DNA from: JBGPOS01 sp041488155
Lineage (GTDB): Bacteria > Chloroflexota > Dehalococcoidia > Tepidiformales > Tepidiformaceae
Length of the DNA stretch: 5,178 nucleotides
Assembly (NCBI GenBank): GCA_041488155.1
Contig: JBGPOS010000138.1
Location: 1-5,178, forward strand
Direction of reading: 5' to 3'
Part shown: piece after piece, positions 1 to 5,075 of the stretch
Layout of the letters: every line of letters begins with the position of its first letter
Position numbering within the stretch: position 1 is the stretch's first letter
Position numbers and translations under genes: made by a program
Notes under the pieces: generated by a model
What the model saw: only the letters and a program-made list of their open reading frames with translations
What the model was told of the DNA's origin: nothing
The model's database searches: none

Positions 1-771
1 GTCCGTTACGAGATGGACGAAGACGTCGCGATCATCACGATCAACCGCCCGGACCTAATGAATTCATTTCGCGGCCGCACGGTCGACGAGCTGATAGCCG
101 CCTTTCGGGCGGCGTGGGCGGACTCAGCCGTTGCCGCGGTGGTCCTCACCGGCGCAGGCGACCGAGCGTTCTGCGCCGGCGGCGACCAGAAGCAGCGTGC
201 GGAGACCGGAGACTACGGGCCGACGGAAAGCGGGCTCTTCGAGATCGAGCGGCTGCACCGACTGATCCGGGCGATCCCGAAGCCGGTCATCGCGGCGGTC
301 AACGGCTTCGCCATCGGCGGCGGGCACGTGCTGCACGTGCTGTGCGACCTGTCGGTTGCCTCGGAGACCGCCAAGTTCGGCCAGACGGGGCCTCGGGTCG
401 GCTCCTTTGACGGCGGTTTCGGCACCGCGTACCTGGCTCGCGTGGTGGGCGAGAAGCGAGCGCGCGAGATCTGGTTCCTGCTCGATCAGTACGATGCCGC
501 GACCGCTGAGCGGTGGGGGCTCGTCAACGCGGTCGTCCCACGCGATCAGGTCGTTCCCACCGCCGTGGCATGGGGGAAGAGGATCGCCGCGTACTCGCCG
601 ACCGCCATTCGGTTCCTCAAGCACTCATTCAACGCTGACACCGATCACCTCGTCGGCATCCAGAACCTTGTTTTTGACGGGCTCAGCCTGTACACGAAGA
701 CAGACGAGGGCAGGGAAGGGTTTGTCGCCTACAACGAGAAGCGGCCGCCCGACTTCTCCCGTTTCCGCTGA
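1..771 (+). CDS. Enoyl-CoA hydratase/isomerase-family protein, MenB/BadI-like (5' partial)
   Basis: Crotonase-fold CoA enzyme. The oxyanion-hole segments are visible as FCAGGDQ (residues 53-59 counted from the Met at 13) and IGGGH (101-105). The motif GSFDGGFG (130-137) carries the Asp that is catalytic in naphthoate synthase MenB, in place of the glutamates of ordinary enoyl-CoA hydratases. The GEKRAREIW block and the C-terminal DEGREG...EKRPPDFSRF ending are shared by MenB and by BadI, the 2-ketocyclohexanecarboxyl-CoA hydrolase of anaerobic benzoate degradation. From memory, the SPTAIRFLKHSFNADTDH region looks closer to BadI and GSFDGG closer to MenB. The reading frame is open upstream of the Met and encodes VRYE, which matches the conserved [IL]-x-Y-E beta-strand before the usual N-terminus, so the real start lies left of the window. 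No other men genes are visible, so a catabolic CoA hydrolase or hydratase is preferred by inference. The next gene starts 18 bases downstream, probably in the same operon. Confidence 0.9.
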   Translation, partial: VRYEMDEDVAIITINRPDLMNSFRGRTVDELIAAFRAAWADSAVAAVVLTGAGDRAFCAGGDQKQRAETGDYGPTESGLFEIERLHRLIRAIPKPVIAAVNGFAIGGGHVLHVLCDLSVASETAKFGQTGPRVGSFDGGFGTAYLARVVGEKRAREIWFLLDQYDAATAERWGLVNAVVPRDQVVPTAVAWGKRIAAYSPTAIRFLKHSFNADTDHLVGIQNLVFDGLSLYTKTDEGREGFVAYNEKRPPDFSRFR

Positions 772-789
772 GCGTCATAGGGGGGAGCC

Positions 790-1200
790 ATGAGACTGGT
801 CTTGCAAAGAAAGAATCGGTCAGTTGTTGCGGAGGAGAGGAAGTTCACGGAAGGCGTTTGGCAAGAGGAAATCCTCGAAGCGCAGACCAGTGGCGGCATG
901 CGGGTACACCGCTTCTTCTACACCCCTGGCAGCCACAGCCATTGGCACTCACACACCGGGGAGCAGGCGCTCTACATGGTCGCCGGCCGCGGCCGGATCA
1001 AGAAGTCCGACGAGCAGGTATTCGAGGTTGGACCTGGAGACCTCGTCTACGTTGCCCCTGGTGAGAAGCACTGGCATGGTGCGGTCCCGAACCAGTTCCT
1101 GGTCCACTTTGCGTTCACTGCCAGCGGCAGTACGGTCTGGATGGACGAGGTCAGCGAGGACGACTACGCGGCCGACCTCTCGTCTGCCAGGCCGACCTGA
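790..1200 (+). CDS. Small single-domain cupin protein
   Basis: 136-residue single-domain cupin. Motif 1 is PGSHSHWHSHTGEQ (residues 46-59), giving probable metal ligands His53, His55 and Gln59 (or Glu58). Motif 2 is GDLVYVAPGEKHWHG (83-97), giving His94. The pattern WHSH...Q...GRGRI with PGEKHWHG resembles the cupins related to the C-terminal domain of carboxymuconolactone-decarboxylase proteins and the manganese-dependent hydroxynitrile-lyase-like cupins. That resemblance is from memory, and the substrate is unknown. About 40 residues precede the barrel. A purine-rich GGGGGGAG at 780-787 lies just before the ATG, with unusually tight spacing, but no better in-frame start exists nearby. The gene follows the crotonase gene by 18 bases and probably shares its transcript. 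It may be a ring-modifying or isomerising enzyme of the same route, or simply a metal-dependent accessory protein. It ends at TGA and converges on the minus-strand membrane-protein gene. Confidence 0.85.
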   Translation: MRLVLQRKNRSVVAEERKFTEGVWQEEILEAQTSGGMRVHRFFYTPGSHSHWHSHTGEQALYMVAGRGRIKKSDEQVFEVGPGDLVYVAPGEKHWHGAVPNQFLVHFAFTASGSTVWMDEVSEDDYAADLSSARPT

Positions 1201-1210
1201 CTGAACTGAA

Positions 1211-1257
1211 AGCGGGCCGCCCAGGACGAGGTCGATACCTTCCCGGGACGCGCCCGC
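1211..1257. terminator. Imperfect long inverted repeat between convergent genes, possible bidirectional terminator
   Basis: GCGGGC (1212-1217) pairs with GCCCGC (1252-1257). Inside it, AGGT (1229-1232) and ACCT (1237-1240) close a CGAT loop, and CCC/GGG and GG/CC segments can pair between them with small bulges. The arms sit in the 63-base gap between the stop of the cupin gene and the stop of the minus-strand gene, where a shared terminator is expected. No clear U-tract follows on either strand, so intrinsic termination would be weak. High GC makes some chance pairing likely. Confidence 0.4.
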
Positions 1258-1263
1258 CTTCGG

Positions 1264-1818
1264 TTAGGTGTTCTTGGTGGCCGGGACCTCGTTGGGCTGG
1301 TAGAAGGCGCCGAGGTTGAAGGCGTAGACGAGGTGCCACAGGTAAACCGCGACGAGCCACCCGATTGGGAGGTTGGTCATGAAGATCCCGGCGCTCGTCC
1401 CCGGGCCGGCGAGATTCGGGAAGAGGTTGATCCACCACACCGCGCTGAGCGTGGCCAGGATCAGACCCCAGATGAACGCCTTGATGAAGTTGCCGCGGAG
1501 GGTGCTCGCGATCGGCAGCAGCGGGTAGATCCCGAACGCGTAGATGAGGGCCATAGAGACGCCCATGGCGTAGTGGGCGACCCCTCCGAAGAGGGTCAAT
1601 ATCACCGGGTCCATCATTCCCTTCGGGTCCATGGCCGAGTTCCCGAACACGAGCAGCCCGTTGAGCCAGTTGAAGTTCAGGTCGGGCAGCCCGATGCCGT
1701 GGTACCACATGCCCAGGTTCGTGGTCACATGGGTGGCCACGAGGCCGCCCACGATGGCCACCTTCAGCCGGTGCGCCGTGACGTAGTTACGCCAGTCTTC
1801 GATGTACGTCGACCCCAT
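1264..1818 (-). CDS. Four-helix integral membrane protein, function unknown
   Basis: 184-residue protein without a cleavable signal peptide. Four hydrophobic segments are visible at about residues 19-38, 70-101, 111-133 and 145-173. A loop of about 30 residues, rich in Asn, Asp and Gly (40-69), lies between helices 1 and 2, and the C-terminus is short and polar. Histidines fall within three of the helices (His30, His82, His162), with another at the first helix end (His40). Helix 2 carries the pattern H-x3-G-x6-Y, seen in small YagU/DUF1440- or DUF6789-like membrane proteins, but I cannot confirm membership. The ATG at 1818 is supported by AGGGAGG at 1830-1824 with a 5-base spacer. The gene is transcribed against both neighbours, so it is probably its own unit. 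A 12-codon ORF lies 72 bases upstream on the same strand. A membrane-anchored redox or sensor subunit is possible because of the intramembrane histidines, but this is speculation. Confidence 0.85.
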   Translation of the reverse strand: MGSTYIEDWRNYVTAHRLKVAIVGGLVATHVTTNLGMWYHGIGLPDLNFNWLNGLLVFGNSAMDPKGMMDPVILTLFGGVAHYAMGVSMALIYAFGIYPLLPIASTLRGNFIKAFIWGLILATLSAVWWINLFPNLAGPGTSAGIFMTNLPIGWLVAVYLWHLVYAFNLGAFYQPNEVPATKNT

Positions 1819-1863
1819 TGCGGCCTCCCTCTCCTCGAACCATCTGGCAGGCGCGCTAAGGGT

Positions 1864-1899
1864 CGTTCGGGATCTGCGTTTCGTGCCGCCCTACGAACG
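1864..1899 (-). promoter_or_regulatory. Inverted repeat overlapping the end of the mini-ORF
   Basis: In the minus-strand transcript, CGTTCG (1899-1894) and CGAACG (1869-1864) are perfect complements separated by 24 bases. The left arm covers the last two sense codons of the mini-ORF at 1929-1891 (its Arg-Ser end), and the right arm lies in the spacer before the membrane-protein gene. A ribosome sitting at the end of the mini-ORF would block this pairing, which is the geometry of leader-peptide control. Six base pairs with a long loop is weak, so this may be chance. Confidence 0.25.
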
Positions 1900-1929
1900 T
1901 CGGGGCGCCCTGCGAACAGACAGGTGCAT
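1891..1929 (-). CDS. Candidate Arg-rich leader peptide or mini-protein (12 aa)
   Basis: A 13-codon ORF (12 residues plus TAG) reading MHLSVRRAPRRS. Its ATG is preceded by a perfect AGGAGG (1941-1936) with a 6-base spacer, one of the best initiation signals in the window. It ends 72 bases before the start of the membrane-protein gene on the same strand. Four of the twelve codons are arginine, and two of these (AGG, CGA) are usually poorly used in GC-rich genomes. Position, signal and length fit a regulatory upstream ORF. Peptide conservation is untested, and no function is known to me. A minus-strand -10-like CATAAC lies at 1965-1960, without a recognisable -35. Confidence 0.4.
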   Translation of the reverse strand: MHLSVRRAPRRS

Positions 1930-1979
1930 GGTAGGCCTCCTCGTCAATGGTCCTTGGGCGTTATGCACTTCCGGCAGCC

Positions 1980-2007
1980 CCCGCGCGCCCTGTGCGCCCG
2001 GCGCGGG
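1980..2007. repeat. GC-rich 7-bp inverted repeat upstream of the transporter promoter
   Basis: CCCGCGC (1980-1986) and GCGCGGG (2001-2007) are perfect inverted copies around a 14-base centre. The repeat lies just upstream of the candidate -35 element of the plus-strand promoter and upstream of the minus-strand mini-ORF. It could be a regulator-binding dyad serving one or both divergent transcripts. In DNA this rich in G and C a 7-bp dyad is not rare, so the support is positional only. Confidence 0.3.
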
Positions 2008-2013
2008 AATCGG

Positions 2014-2043
2014 GTGACAGGCTCTGCTGGGGCAGTCTATGCT
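2014..2043 (+). promoter_or_regulatory. Candidate sigma-70-type promoter for the ABC importer operon
   Basis: GTGACA (2014-2019; five of six matches to TTGACA) and TATGCT (2038-2043; four of six to TATAAT) are separated by 18 bases, giving an expected start near 2050. This would leave an untranslated leader of about 120 bases before the lipoprotein gene. It is the best match I found in the divergent region. Promoter rules for this organism are unknown. Confidence 0.35.
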
Positions 2044-2051
2044 GCGAATGC

Positions 2052-2141
2052 CGAGCGGCTCGTAAGAGGATCGGCGACGGTGGGATCCGCGCCCCTTCGC
2101 GAGCCCGCAGCGCGCGGTGCGAAAGCAGGGATCGCTCGCGA
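2052..2141 (+). promoter_or_regulatory. Structured 5' leader of the ABC importer operon (candidate cis-regulatory RNA)
   Basis: Successive perfect inverted repeats can be read here. CGAG/CTCG (2052-2055 and 2059-2062) closes a 3-base loop. GGATC/GATCC (2068-2072 and 2084-2088) closes 11 bases. TCGCGAGC/GCTCGCGA (2097-2104 and 2134-2141) is an 8-bp helix. Inside that helix are two small hairpins: CCGC/GCGG (2105-2108 and 2114-2117), and TGC-GAAA-GCA (2118-2127), whose loop is a GNRA tetraloop. Together the last three form a possible three-way junction ending 14 bases before the Shine-Dalgarno sequence. I do not recognise a known riboswitch class. The GC-rich background makes chance helices easy, so covariation is needed. 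Confidence 0.35.
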
Positions 2142-2155
2142 TGGAGGGCGGCAGT

Positions 2156-2163
2156 AGGAGGAG
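2156..2163 (+). promoter_or_regulatory. Ribosome binding site fixing the lipoprotein start at 2171
   Basis: AGGAGGAG ends 7 bases before the ATG at 2171. It selects this start over an in-frame GTG at 2117, which would add 18 residues, has no such signal, and would put extra polar and basic residues ahead of the twin-arginine signal peptide. Confidence 0.8.
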
Positions 2164-2170
2164 CAGCGCG

Positions 2171-3607
2171 ATGTCGAACGAAACCGATGAACGGCGGCTC
2201 ATCGAGGCGGTGTTCGGTCGCAACATCGATCGCCGGGATTTCCTGCGCCTGACGGGGTATGCCGGTGCGAGCGCAGGCCTGGGCGCCTTCCTCGCGGCCT
2301 GCCAGGCGAGCGGCGGAACGACTGCGCCCAGCGCGTCGGCTGGGCCGACCGCCAGCGCCGGCCCGACCGCGACCAGCGCTGCGTCGCAGGCGCCGACGGG
2401 CAGGGCCATCAAGATCGGTTACGTCAGCCCGACGACAGGGCCCATCGCCGGTTTCGGCGAAGCCGACGAGTACATCATCGGCGGTGCCAACAAGGCCTTC
2501 GAGGGTGGCGTGAACATCGGTGGCACGCTCCATCCCGTCCAAATTCTGGCCAAGGACAGCCAGTCGGATCCGAACCGGGCCGCCGAGGTTGCGGGGTCGC
2601 TCATTCTCCAGGATGGCATCGACCTGATGCTGGTCGCCTCCACCCCCGAGACGACGAACCCGGTGGCCGGCCAGTGCGAGGCAAACCAGGTGCCCTGCGT
2701 CTCGACGGTGGCGCCCTGGCAGCCGTACTTCATCGGCCGGCAGGCGGACCCCACCAATCCTGATTCGTGGAGGCCCTTCGACTGGACGTACCACTTCTTC
2801 TGGGGCCTGGAGGACATCATCGCCGTCTTCCTCGACATGTGGAGCCAGGTCGACACGAACAAGCAGGTCGCCGGCCTCTTCCCCAACGACGGCGACGGCA
2901 ACGCCTGGGGCGATCCGAAACTGGGCTTCCCGCCGCCGCTCGCGGCGGCCGGCTACACGATGCACGACCCCGGCCGCTACGAGAACCTGAACTCGGACTT
3001 CTCGGCCCAGATCGGAGCCTTCAAGGCGGCCTCGGCCGAGATCATGACTGGCGTGCCCATCCCGCCGGATTTCACGACCTTCTGGAACCAGGCCAAGCAG
3101 CAGGGCTTCAAGCCGAAGATCGCGTCGGTCGGCAAGGCGCTCCTGTTCCCGGCATCGGTGGAAGCCCTCGGTACCAACGGCGAGGGCGACGGGCTCTCGA
3201 GCGAACTCTGGTGGAGCCCCAACCATCCCTTCAAGTCGTCGCTCTCTGGCGAGACAGCCAAGGCCCTCGCCGACGGCTATACGGCCGCCACGAGCAAGCA
3301 GTGGACGCAGCCTATCGGTTTCGGCCACGCCCTCTTCGAGGTGGCCGGCGACGTGCTCAAGCGCACAGCCGACATCGAGAGCAAGGCGTCCATCCGCGAC
3401 GCCCTGAAGGCCACCGTGCTCGACACCATCGTGGGCAAGGTGGACTGGGTCAACGCCGCGCCGTTCCCGAACATCTCCAAGACACCGCTCGTTGGCGGGC
3501 AGTGGACCAAGGCCTCGGGGGCGTTCCCCTACGAACTGATCTGCGTCAGCAACAAGGACCATCCCGAGATCCCGGCGGGCGGGAAGATGCGTCCGATCGG
3601 CGGCTAG
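2171..3607 (+). CDS. Branched-chain-amino-acid-type ABC importer, substrate-binding lipoprotein
   Basis: 478-residue type I periplasmic-binding-fold protein (Peripla_BP_6 / HAAT family), the solute receptor of the importer encoded downstream. The N-terminus carries a twin-arginine motif RRDFLRL (residues 21-27), a short hydrophobic stretch (about 28-43) and a lipobox FLAAC with the lipidation Cys44. This predicts a Tat-exported, membrane-anchored lipoprotein. A flexible Ala/Ser/Pro/Thr-rich linker (about 45-77) includes two tandem SAGPTA units (56-67). The receptor domain begins at IKIGYVSPTTG (80-90), the usual first strand and ligand loop of this family. It continues through KDSQSDP (128-134), VASTPETTNPVAG (155-167) and a close Cys169/Cys176 pair that might form a disulfide. 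The mature part is rich in Trp and Phe. The ligand cannot be read from sequence: the family binds branched amino acids, amides, urea and aromatic acids. The LivG-like gene starts 27 bases after its stop. Confidence 0.92.
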   Translation: MSNETDERRLIEAVFGRNIDRRDFLRLTGYAGASAGLGAFLAACQASGGTTAPSASAGPTASAGPTATSAASQAPTGRAIKIGYVSPTTGPIAGFGEADEYIIGGANKAFEGGVNIGGTLHPVQILAKDSQSDPNRAAEVAGSLILQDGIDLMLVASTPETTNPVAGQCEANQVPCVSTVAPWQPYFIGRQADPTNPDSWRPFDWTYHFFWGLEDIIAVFLDMWSQVDTNKQVAGLFPNDGDGNAWGDPKLGFPPPLAAAGYTMHDPGRYENLNSDFSAQIGAFKAASAEIMTGVPIPPDFTTFWNQAKQQGFKPKIASVGKALLFPASVEALGTNGEGDGLSSELWWSPNHPFKSSLSGETAKALADGYTAATSKQWTQPIGFGHALFEVAGDVLKRTADIESKASIRDALKATVLDTIVGKVDWVNAAPFPNISKTPLVGGQWTKASGAFPYELICVSNKDHPEIPAGGKMRPIGG

Positions 3608-3634
3608 GTCCGTCCATCGGCTGCTGGAGGCGAC

Positions 3635-4363
3635 GTGGGCCCGCTGCTGGAGCTCGACCACGTCGCCAAGGCCTTCGGCACGGTCGTCGTCGCCGACGAC
3701 CTTTCATACACGCTGTCGGAGGGCGAGATCCTGGGGGTCGTCGGCCCCAATGGGGCCGGCAAGACCTCCATGCTCAACCTCATCACCGGCAGCCTCCAGC
3801 CCGACCGTGGGCGCATCCTGCTCGACGGGCAGGACATCACGGCCATGCCGGTTCACGTGCGAGCGCGGGCCGGCATCGGGCGGACCCACCAGGTGCCGCG
3901 TCCCTTCGGGAGCATGACCGTCTTCGAGAACGTGCTCATCGGCGCCAGCTTCGCCGGCGGGCGGACCGGCGCGGACCCGCACCGGGCGAGCGTCGCGGCG
4001 CTTGCTCGCACCGACCTCCTGGCCCACGCCAACACGCCTGCCGGCGCCCTGACGCTCCTCGACCGCAAGCGGCTCGAGCTGGCGCGGGCCTTGGCCATCG
4101 GTCCGCGGCTGCTGCTGCTCGACGAGATCGCCGGCGGCCTGACGGAGCCGGAGGTGCAGGCACTGATCGCGACCATCCGGGCCCTGCGCGGCGAGGGGCT
4201 GGGGATCGTCTGGATCGAGCACATCGTGCAAGCCCTGGTCTCGGTCGTCGACCGCCTGATCGCCACCGACTACGGCCGGATGCTTGCCGAGGGCCCGCCG
4301 AAGGCGGTCATGGCGAGCCCGGAGGTCCAGACGGTGTACCTCGGCCAGGGGATCCGCGGGTGA
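3635..4363 (+). CDS. livG: LivG-like ATPase of the branched-chain-type ABC importer
   Basis: 242-residue cytoplasmic ABC ATPase that powers the importer as one half of a LivG/LivF pair. It has Walker A GPNGAGKT (37-44), Q-loop Gln86 within IGRTHQVPR (81-89, typical of LivG), Walker B LLLLDE (159-164) and H-loop His196 in WIEH. The C-terminal YLG (near 235-237) matches the LivG tail. The signature segment, normally LSGGQ or LSYGQ, reads LTLLD followed by RKRLELARAL (139-153). Some LivG paralogues carry LTLAG-RKRLELARAL here, as I recall, so this copy looks further degenerate. The start is GTG at 3635, with GGAGG at 3626-3630 and a 4-base spacer. The gene overlaps livF by 4 bases (GTGA), so translation is probably coupled. 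The symbol denotes the family, not a proven leucine specificity. Confidence 0.92.
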   Translation: MGPLLELDHVAKAFGTVVVADDLSYTLSEGEILGVVGPNGAGKTSMLNLITGSLQPDRGRILLDGQDITAMPVHVRARAGIGRTHQVPRPFGSMTVFENVLIGASFAGGRTGADPHRASVAALARTDLLAHANTPAGALTLLDRKRLELARALAIGPRLLLLDEIAGGLTEPEVQALIATIRALRGEGLGIVWIEHIVQALVSVVDRLIATDYGRMLAEGPPKAVMASPEVQTVYLGQGIRG

Positions 4364-5058
4364 GCCTTCTGGAGATCCGCGGTGCAAGCAGCTTCTACGG
4401 CGACTTCCAGGCGCTCTTCGACATCTCGCTCGCCGTCGAGGAGGGCGAACAGTTCGCCATGATCGGCTCGAACGGCGCGGGCAAGTCGACCCTGTTACGC
4501 ATGATCGCCGGGCTGCTCCCGGCGCGAGGCGGCGAGATTCGCTTCGACGGCCGGCCCATCGATGCGCTGCCTACCCACGAGCGGGTGAGACTGGGCGTCT
4601 CGCTCGTGCCGGAGGGGCGGCGGATCTTTCCGAGCCTCACCGTCGAGGAGAACCTGCTCATCGGTCGTTACTGCGGACGTCCAGGACCCTGGGACCTCGG
4701 GCGGGTCTACGAGTTGTTCCAGCTGTTGAAGGAGCGCGCGCACCGCAGCGCGGCGGTCCTCTCCGGCGGTGAGCAGCAGGCCCTGGCGATCGGGCGCGCC
4801 CTCATGAACAACCCGCGGCTGTTACTCCTCGACGAGGTCTCCCTGGGCCTCGCGCCGGTCGTGATCCGCGAGCTCTACGATCGCCTTCCGGCCATCGCCG
4901 CGGCGGGCACGACCGTGCTCATCGTCGAACAGAACATCGACCAGGCCCTCGGGGTGGCGGATCGCGTCACCTGCCTCCTGGAGGGTCGCATCGCCCTCGC
5001 CGGACGGCCGGCAGATCTGAGCCGCGATGCCATCGCGGCCGCGTACTTCGGCATCTGA
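4360..5058 (+). CDS. livF: LivF-like ATPase of the branched-chain-type ABC importer
   Basis: 232-residue ABC ATPase, the second nucleotide-binding subunit of the importer. It has Walker A GSNGAGKST (36-44), the LivF hallmark VPEGRRIFPSLTVEENL (83-99), an intact signature LSGGEQQ (134-140), Walker B LLLLDE (154-159) with the following SLGLAP, and VEQN (189-192), where LivF proteins usually have Gln instead of the H-loop His. The start is the GTG at 4360, inside the GTGA overlap with livG. Reading from there gives MSLLEIRG, a normal LivF N-terminus. The same frame stays open far upstream, but that part is only the out-of-frame shadow of the two preceding genes. The intact signature here contrasts with the altered one in LivG, so the two ATP sites of the pair may be unequal. 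The permease gene starts 17 bases after the stop. Confidence 0.93.
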   Translation: MSLLEIRGASSFYGDFQALFDISLAVEEGEQFAMIGSNGAGKSTLLRMIAGLLPARGGEIRFDGRPIDALPTHERVRLGVSLVPEGRRIFPSLTVEENLLIGRYCGRPGPWDLGRVYELFQLLKERAHRSAAVLSGGEQQALAIGRALMNNPRLLLLDEVSLGLAPVVIRELYDRLPAIAAAGTTVLIVEQNIDQALGVADRVTCLLEGRIALAGRPADLSRDAIAAAYFGI

Positions 5059-5075
5059 GGGAGAGTCCAGCGGCC

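Noticed and set aside
1960..1965. CATAAC on the minus strand as a -10 box for the mini-ORF and membrane-protein transcript
   Set aside because: Only four of six matches, and no acceptable -35 at 16-18 bases upstream. Mentioned as weak context but not listed as a promoter.
2068..2088. GGATC/GATCC hairpin with ACGG in its loop, considered as a guanidine-II (mini-ykkC) riboswitch
   Set aside because: That class needs two hairpins each with an ACGR tetraloop. Here ACGG is embedded in an 11-base loop and no second copy is present.
1333..2157. A 274-codon plus-strand open frame across the membrane-protein gene and the intergenic region
   Set aside because: Opposite strand of a convincing membrane-protein gene. 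The product is highly charged with no motif, and it spans the control region.
2117..2170. An upstream in-frame GTG start for the substrate-binding lipoprotein
   Set aside because: No Shine-Dalgarno precedes it, it lies within a potential RNA helix, and it adds residues that spoil a normal signal-peptide N-region. The ATG at 2171 has AGGAGGAG at good spacing.
2336..2371. Tandem SAGPTA-coding repeat considered as a DNA repeat element
   Set aside because: It is an in-frame, two-unit repeat with differing codons inside the lipoprotein linker, explained by protein low complexity.
1961..3661. A 566-codon open frame on the minus strand opposite the substrate-binding protein gene
   Set aside because: It is antisense to a clear Peripla_BP_6 gene. 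Its translation is low-complexity Arg/Gly/Val/Asp-rich text with no domain, as expected from strong third-position GC bias.
2767..4359. A long plus-strand open frame continuous with livF that would give a 763-residue protein
   Set aside because: Before 4360 the translation is Arg/Pro/Gly/His-rich and out of frame with the receptor and LivG genes. Only the part from 4360 matches LivF, so it is not a fusion.
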